From CAVPEW01 sp050247895 (lineage in GTDB: Bacteria > Actinomycetota > Acidimicrobiia > Acidimicrobiales > VFJN01), in assembly GCA_050247895.1 (NCBI GenBank), contig JBFWTJ010000038.1, forward strand, positions 1 to 17,486: a DNA stretch of 17,486 nucleotides. Reading direction: 5' to 3'. The notes under the pieces are model-generated. The model was not told the origin of the DNA. It ran no database searches and worked only from the letters and a program-made list of their open reading frames with translations. Shown in pieces: positions 13,593-17,486 of this stretch; within the stretch, counting starts at the first letter, position 1; each line of letters starts with the position of its first letter. The position numbers were made by a program, and so were the translations under genes.

Positions 13593-14767
13593 CCGCGCCG
13601 GCCGCCCTGGGCGGGCGCCAGCGGGTGGCGCCCGGCGCGCTGGGCACCATGCGGCGCAACCCGGCCGCGGCCTGGCGCCACCTCGACCTGGTCCTGGTCT
13701 GCTGCACGATCGCGGTGGCCGCGCTGGGCTGCCTGATGGTCTTCAGCGCCACCCGGGGCAGCGACCCGTCGAGCTACCAGACGACCTTCCTGCTCCGCCA
13801 GGGCCTGTTCGTGGTCATCGGGGTGGTGGCCATGCTGGCCACGACGCTGGTCGACTACCGGCGCTTCCGGGACCTCGTGCCGGTGGCCTACGGCGGGGTG
13901 GTCCTGGCCCTGGTCCTGGTGGTCACGGGGCTCGGCAGCGAGCGCAAGGGGACGCAGGCCTGGTTCCAGCTCGGCCCGTTCCAGCTCCAGCCGTCGGAGC
14001 TGGCCAAGCTCGTGGTCATCGTGGCCCTGGCCTCGCTGATCGCCGAGTTCGGCTCCGAGCTCGACCTGCGCCGCCTGGTGGCCGTGCTGGTCGTGGCCGG
14101 CCTGCCGATGGGCCTCATCCTCCTCCAGCCCGACCTGGGCACCGCCCTGGTGTTCGTCGCCGTGCTCATGGGCATGCTGCTGATCGGCGGGGCCAGGGTC
14201 CGCCACATCGTGGCCCTGACCCTGCTGGGGATCGTCGGGGTGGTGGGCGTGCTGCGCTCGGGGATGCTCGAGGAGTACCAGCAGTGCCGGCTCACGTCGT
14301 TCCTCGACCAGCAGAGCCAGGCCTGCGACGAGCGGGACGCGGCCTACAACGTGGAGCAGTCGCAGACCGCGGTGGGGGCCGGCGGGCTGTTCGGCCAGGG
14401 CCTGTTCGAGGGGACCCAGACCCGGCTGAACATCGTCCCCGAGCAGCACACCGACTTCATCTTCACCGCGGTGGGCGAGGAGCTGGGCTTCGTGGGCTCG
14501 GCCACGTTGCTGGTCCTGCTGTCGATCATCGCCTGGCGGATCTGGCGCATCGCCCACCTGGCCCGCGACCCGCTCGGCACGCTGATCTGCGTGGGGATCC
14601 TGGCCATGTTCGTGTTCCAGGTCTTCGAGAACGTGGGGATGACGATGGGGATCACGCCGGTCACGGGCATCCCGCTCCCGTTCATGAGCTACGGCGGTTC
14701 GGCCACGATCACCGCCTTCATCGCCGTGGGCCTGGTCGTCAACGTCCACATGCGGCGGTTCTCCTGA
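13589..14767 (+). CDS. rodA: Peptidoglycan glycosyltransferase RodA
   Basis: SEDS-family polymerase that extends glycan strands from lipid II with PBP2. The product is 392 residues with about ten membrane helices. SEDS signatures are visible: QPSELAKL, LLQPDLGTALVF, and PEQHTDFIFTAVGEELGF, in which Asp289 corresponds to the catalytic aspartate (E. coli RodA Asp262); PFMSYGGSA is the conserved C-terminal segment. GTG 13589 overlaps the mrdA stop, with GAGGGA just upstream; this start gives a 30-residue cytoplasmic N-terminus before the first helix. The outer loop before the catalytic region carries Cys233 and Cys246, which might form a disulfide. SEDS paralogue FtsW is excluded mainly by context. 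Confidence 0.95.
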   Translation: MTAPAALGGRQRVAPGALGTMRRNPAAAWRHLDLVLVCCTIAVAALGCLMVFSATRGSDPSSYQTTFLLRQGLFVVIGVVAMLATTLVDYRRFRDLVPVAYGGVVLALVLVVTGLGSERKGTQAWFQLGPFQLQPSELAKLVVIVALASLIAEFGSELDLRRLVAVLVVAGLPMGLILLQPDLGTALVFVAVLMGMLLIGGARVRHIVALTLLGIVGVVGVLRSGMLEEYQQCRLTSFLDQQSQACDERDAAYNVEQSQTAVGAGGLFGQGLFEGTQTRLNIVPEQHTDFIFTAVGEELGFVGSATLLVLLSIIAWRIWRIAHLARDPLGTLICVGILAMFVFQVFENVGMTMGITPVTGIPLPFMSYGGSATITAFIAVGLVVNVHMRRFS

Positions 14768-14831
14768 GGGGCTCGGCGCCGACCGGGCCCACCCGCCTGA
14801 CCAGGGACGATGCCCGCCGCGAAGGGGCCGT

Positions 14832-14841
14832 CCGGTAGCCT
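14832..14841 (+). promoter_or_regulatory. Probable promoter of the radical SAM gene (CCGGTAnnnT), near-leaderless
   Basis: CCGGTAGCCT at 14832-14841 contains TAGCCT (14836-14841). Ten bases (14842-14851) with no Shine-Dalgarno lead to ATG 14852. The arrangement is the same as at tig. Confidence 0.55.
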
Positions 14842-14851
14842 GGCCCCCACC

Positions 14852-16816
14852 ATGGTCGATGTCTGGACCCGCTTGGAGTCCCATCTGGCCTCGGTCCAGA
14901 AGCCGGCTCGCTACATCGGGTGCGAGCTCGGTGCCGAGGTCCCGGCACCCGACCCCCACCGGGCGGGTTGGCTGCTCGTGTACCCCGACACGTACGAGAT
15001 CGGCCTGCCCAACCAGGGCCTGCAGATCCTCTACGAGATCGTCAACGAGCGGTCCGACGCCCGGGCCGAGCGGGCCTACGCGCCGTGGACCGACCTCGAG
15101 GCCGTGATGCGCCGGGAGCGGATCCCGTTCTTCTCGGTCGACACGCACCGCTCGGCCGACGAGTTCGACGTGATCGCCTTCAACCTGTCGGCCGAGCTCG
15201 TCTACACCAACGTCCTCAACTGCATCGACCTGGCCGGCGTGCCGGTCCGGGCCCGGGACCGGGACGGCACCCACCCGCTGGTCGCGGCGGGCGGCCACTG
15301 CACCTACAACCCCGAGCCGCTGGCCGACTTCCTGGACTTCGTCGTGCTGGGCGACGGCGAGGAGGTGGTGGGCGAGATCAGCGAGGTCGTGGCCGACTGG
15401 AAGCGGGGCCGGCGGACGGCGGAGAGCCGCCGCAACGTGCTGCGGGCCCTGGCCCGGATCCCGGGCGTCTACGTGCCCAGCCTCTACGAGGTCCGCTACC
15501 ACGACGACGGGCGCATCGCCGCGGTCGAGCCGGTGGACGGCGGCGTGCCCCCGGTGGTCGAGAAGCGCACCGTCGCGGACCTCGCGGCCTGGCCCTACCC
15601 CCGGCGCCAGCTGGTGCCGCTCACCGAGGTGGTGCACGACCGGCTCAACGTCGAGGTGTTCCGGGGTTGCACCCGCGGCTGCCGCTTCTGCCAGGCCGGG
15701 ATGATCACCCGGCCGGTCCGGGAGCGCCCGGCCGACCAGGTCCGCCACATGGTCAGCTCGGGCCTGCGCCGCACCGGCTACGACGAGGTCGCCCTGACCA
15801 GCCTGTCGACGGCCGACTTCTCGGGCATCCAGGACGTCGTGCGGTCCTCGATGGAGGACCCGCTGGGCTGCGGCAACATCAGCGTGAGCCTCCCCTCGCT
15901 GCGGGTCGACGCCTTCACGGTGGGCCTGGCGGCGCAGATCCAGAACGCCCGCCGCAGCGGTCTGACCTTCGCCCCCGAGGCCGGGACCTGGCGCATGCGG
16001 CAGGTCATCAACAAGCTCATCACCGAGCAGGACCTGTTCGCCGCGGTGGGCTCGGCGTTCGAGCAGGGCTGGCGCCGGGTGAAGCTCTACTTCCTGACCG
16101 GCCTGCCGACCGAGACCGACGAGGACACCCGGGGGATCGTCGAGATGGCCCGCCGCTGCCTCGACGAGGCCCGCGCCGCGGGGAACCGGGGCGTGTCGGT
16201 CACCGCCAGCGTGGGCGGCTTCGTGCCCAAGCCGTTCACCCCGTTCCAGTGGTTCGGCATGAACACCGAGACCGAGCTGCGGCGCAAGGTCGGCCTGCTG
16301 CGCGACGAGGCCCGCAAGGCCAAGGGCGTGCAGCTCAAGTGGCACGACCCCCGGGCCAGCGTGGCCGAGGGCATCGCCAGCCGGGGCGACCGCCGGCTGG
16401 GCCCGGTGATCGAGCAGGTGTGGCGGGAGGGCGGCACGTTCCAGGAGTGGAGCGAGCACTTCGACCTGGCCCGCTGGGAGAAGGCGATGGCCGAGCACGG
16501 CCTGTCGCTGGACTGGTACTGCCACCGGCACCGCACCGAGGACGAGGTCCTGCCCTGGGACCACCTGCACGCCGGCCTCCACAAGGACTTCCTGTGGACC
16601 GACTGGCAGGACGCGCTGGCCGAGGTCGGCCTGCCCGACTGCCGGTGGACGCCCTGCTACGACTGCGGCGCGTGCACCGGCTACGCCCTGGAGCACGTGG
16701 TGGCCTCGGCCACGCCGCCGGCCGGGGGGAGCCAGGGCACCGGCCAAGACCTGGCCCGCGGCGGTGAGGTCCCGGTGACCCTGCTGGCCCGCCGGCCGGT
16801 CGGGGCCGCCCGATGA
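14852..16816 (+). CDS. B12-binding-type radical SAM protein (TIGR03960-like)
   Basis: A 654-residue radical SAM enzyme of the family found beside DUF2344 proteins and often upstream of RNase E/G in actinobacteria; its reaction is not established to my knowledge. The N-terminal region (about 1-200) has the B12-binding-like fold preceding the radical SAM core, with VYPDTYEIGLPNQGLQIL near residue 45. The iron-sulfur motif is C273-x3-C277-x2-C280 in RGCTRGCRFCQAG. LYFLTGLPTETDED is a typical core segment. A second cysteine cluster near the C-terminus (Cys597, Cys602, Cys605, Cys608, in PCYDCGACTG) could bind metal or a second cluster. ATG 14852 gives the expected N-terminus (MVDVWTRLESHL ... KPARYIG); an in-frame ATG at 14810 is rejected because it would lie upstream of the promoter-like element. 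The stop overlaps the next start (ATGA). Confidence 0.9.
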   Translation: MVDVWTRLESHLASVQKPARYIGCELGAEVPAPDPHRAGWLLVYPDTYEIGLPNQGLQILYEIVNERSDARAERAYAPWTDLEAVMRRERIPFFSVDTHRSADEFDVIAFNLSAELVYTNVLNCIDLAGVPVRARDRDGTHPLVAAGGHCTYNPEPLADFLDFVVLGDGEEVVGEISEVVADWKRGRRTAESRRNVLRALARIPGVYVPSLYEVRYHDDGRIAAVEPVDGGVPPVVEKRTVADLAAWPYPRRQLVPLTEVVHDRLNVEVFRGCTRGCRFCQAGMITRPVRERPADQVRHMVSSGLRRTGYDEVALTSLSTADFSGIQDVVRSSMEDPLGCGNISVSLPSLRVDAFTVGLAAQIQNARRSGLTFAPEAGTWRMRQVINKLITEQDLFAAVGSAFEQGWRRVKLYFLTGLPTETDEDTRGIVEMARRCLDEARAAGNRGVSVTASVGGFVPKPFTPFQWFGMNTETELRRKVGLLRDEARKAKGVQLKWHDPRASVAEGIASRGDRRLGPVIEQVWREGGTFQEWSEHFDLARWEKAMAEHGLSLDWYCHRHRTEDEVLPWDHLHAGLHKDFLWTDWQDALAEVGLPDCRWTPCYDCGACTGYALEHVVASATPPAGGSQGTGQDLARGGEVPVTLLARRPVGAAR

Positions 16817-17486
16817 AGGCCCGGGTGCGCTTCGACAAGCACGGCAAGGTCCGCTTCACCTCGCATCGCGACGTGGCCCGCATCTGGGAGCGGGCCCTGC
16901 GCAGGGCCGGCCTGCCCGTCGCCTACACCGAGGGGTTCTCGCCCCGCCCCCGGTTGAGCTTCGGCCTGGCCCTGTCGACCGGCTACGAGAGCGACGGCGA
17001 GTACTTCGACGTCGACCTCCTCGACGGTCCCGACGGCCCGGCCGACCTGGACGGCCTGGCCGGACGGCTCGACCCGGCCCTGCCCCCGGGCATGTCCGTG
17101 CAGGCGGTCCGGGGCCTCGAAGCGGGGGCCGCGTCCCTCCAGCAGGCGGTGACGAGCTGCGGCTGGAGGATCCCGGTCCCCGGCGTCGCCGTGGCTGCCG
17201 TGGAAGCGGCGGCGGACCGGGTGTTGGCCGCGTCGAGCCTGCCCACCGAGGTCGAGCGCAAGGGGGAGCCCGCGATCGAGGACGTGCGGCCCGGCATCGT
17301 CGAGCTCGCCGTCGAGGGGGACGGCGAGGTCTCCGTGGTCCTGGCCGAGCTCGCCACCCAACCCCGGGCCACCCGGCCCGCGGACCTGCTGGCCGCGCTG
17401 GACCCGAGCTGGGTCCCGGGCACGATCACCCGAACACACCAATGGACGCTGGTCGACGGCGCCCGCCGAGAGCCGCTGCCCCTGGC
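16813..17486 (+). CDS. DUF2344 / TIGR03936-family protein (3' truncated by window)
   Basis: The open frame from ATG 16813 runs off the window: 224 complete codons are visible. The N-terminus MKARVRFDKHGKVRFTSHRD, then RALRRAGLPVAYTEGFSPRP and LSFGLALSTGYES, matches the DUF2344 family. In many bacteria this domain is fused to the C-terminus of the upstream radical SAM protein; here it is a separate gene starting in an ATGA overlap, so the two are translationally coupled and probably act together. It is suspected to take part in RNA or tRNA-related modification by context, but the function is unknown. The C-terminus and whatever follows (often rne and ribosomal L21/L27 genes) are outside the window. 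Confidence 0.88.
   Translation, partial: MKARVRFDKHGKVRFTSHRDVARIWERALRRAGLPVAYTEGFSPRPRLSFGLALSTGYESDGEYFDVDLLDGPDGPADLDGLAGRLDPALPPGMSVQAVRGLEAGAASLQQAVTSCGWRIPVPGVAVAAVEAAADRVLAASSLPTEVERKGEPAIEDVRPGIVELAVEGDGEVSVVLAELATQPRATRPADLLAALDPSWVPGTITRTHQWTLVDGARREPLPL

Noticed and set aside
13445..16747. Open minus-strand frame of 1100 codons opposite rodA and the radical SAM gene
   Set aside because: Composition is His/Gly/Arg/Asp-rich without any domain, and it lies antisense to two well-supported genes. Long antisense open frames are expected in DNA this GC-rich.

Overview
The window is very GC-rich DNA with dense, almost entirely plus-strand genes, many GTG starts, GTGA/ATGA stop-start overlaps and strong G/C bias at third codon positions. 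The gene order tig-clpP-clpX ... folC-ndk-mreB-mreC-mreD-mrdA-rodA-radical SAM-DUF2344 is an actinobacterial chromosomal order. The details (one ClpP gene here, no valS between clpX and folC, a full mre cluster) suggest a deep-branching actinobacterium such as an Acidimicrobiia member. That taxonomic guess is inference, not something I could test.

Layout. 1-142: the 3' end of an unidentified gene. 149-240: two GC-rich hairpins, probably its terminator. 269-2820: a small accessory-looking operon with a siderophore-interacting-type flavin reductase and two tandem methyltransferases of the leucine carboxyl methyltransferase family. The first methyltransferase carries an apparent frameshift at a CTCC duplication. 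A candidate iron-box half-site/-10 and a possible leaderless 28-codon leader ORF precede this operon. 2853-2927: tRNA-Pro(TGG) on the minus strand, divergent from tig. 3031-6375: the protein quality-control block tig-clpP-clpX (trigger factor and the ClpXP protease). 6413-6937: an unrecognised one-helix membrane protein built of 11-residue repeats. 6979-8737: folC and ndk (folate and nucleotide metabolism). 8920-14767: the rod-shape/elongasome operon mreB-mreC-mreD-mrdA(PBP2)-rodA. 14852-17486: a B12-binding-type radical SAM protein and, overlapping it, a DUF2344 protein cut by the window edge.

How the parts work together. ClpX unfolds substrates into ClpP, and trigger factor folds nascent chains in the same operon. 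MreB filaments, with MreC and MreD, position the RodA glycosyltransferase and the PBP2 transpeptidase for lateral wall synthesis.

The most unusual observations are: (1) a recurring CCGGTAnnnT element lying 9-10 nt before the start codons of tig, folC and the radical SAM gene and before the mature 5' end of tRNA-Pro, consistent with leaderless or nearly leaderless transcription; (2) two full and one partial copies of a 93-bp hairpin-bearing direct repeat between mreC and mreD, with an uninterrupted reading frame that links the mreC stop to the mreD start; (3) the 11-mer repeat membrane protein between clpX and folC; (4) the reductase-methyltransferase operon with its frameshift and possible iron control. 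I saw no insertion sequence, CRISPR array, phage gene or origin. No stretch above 300 bases lacks a gene.
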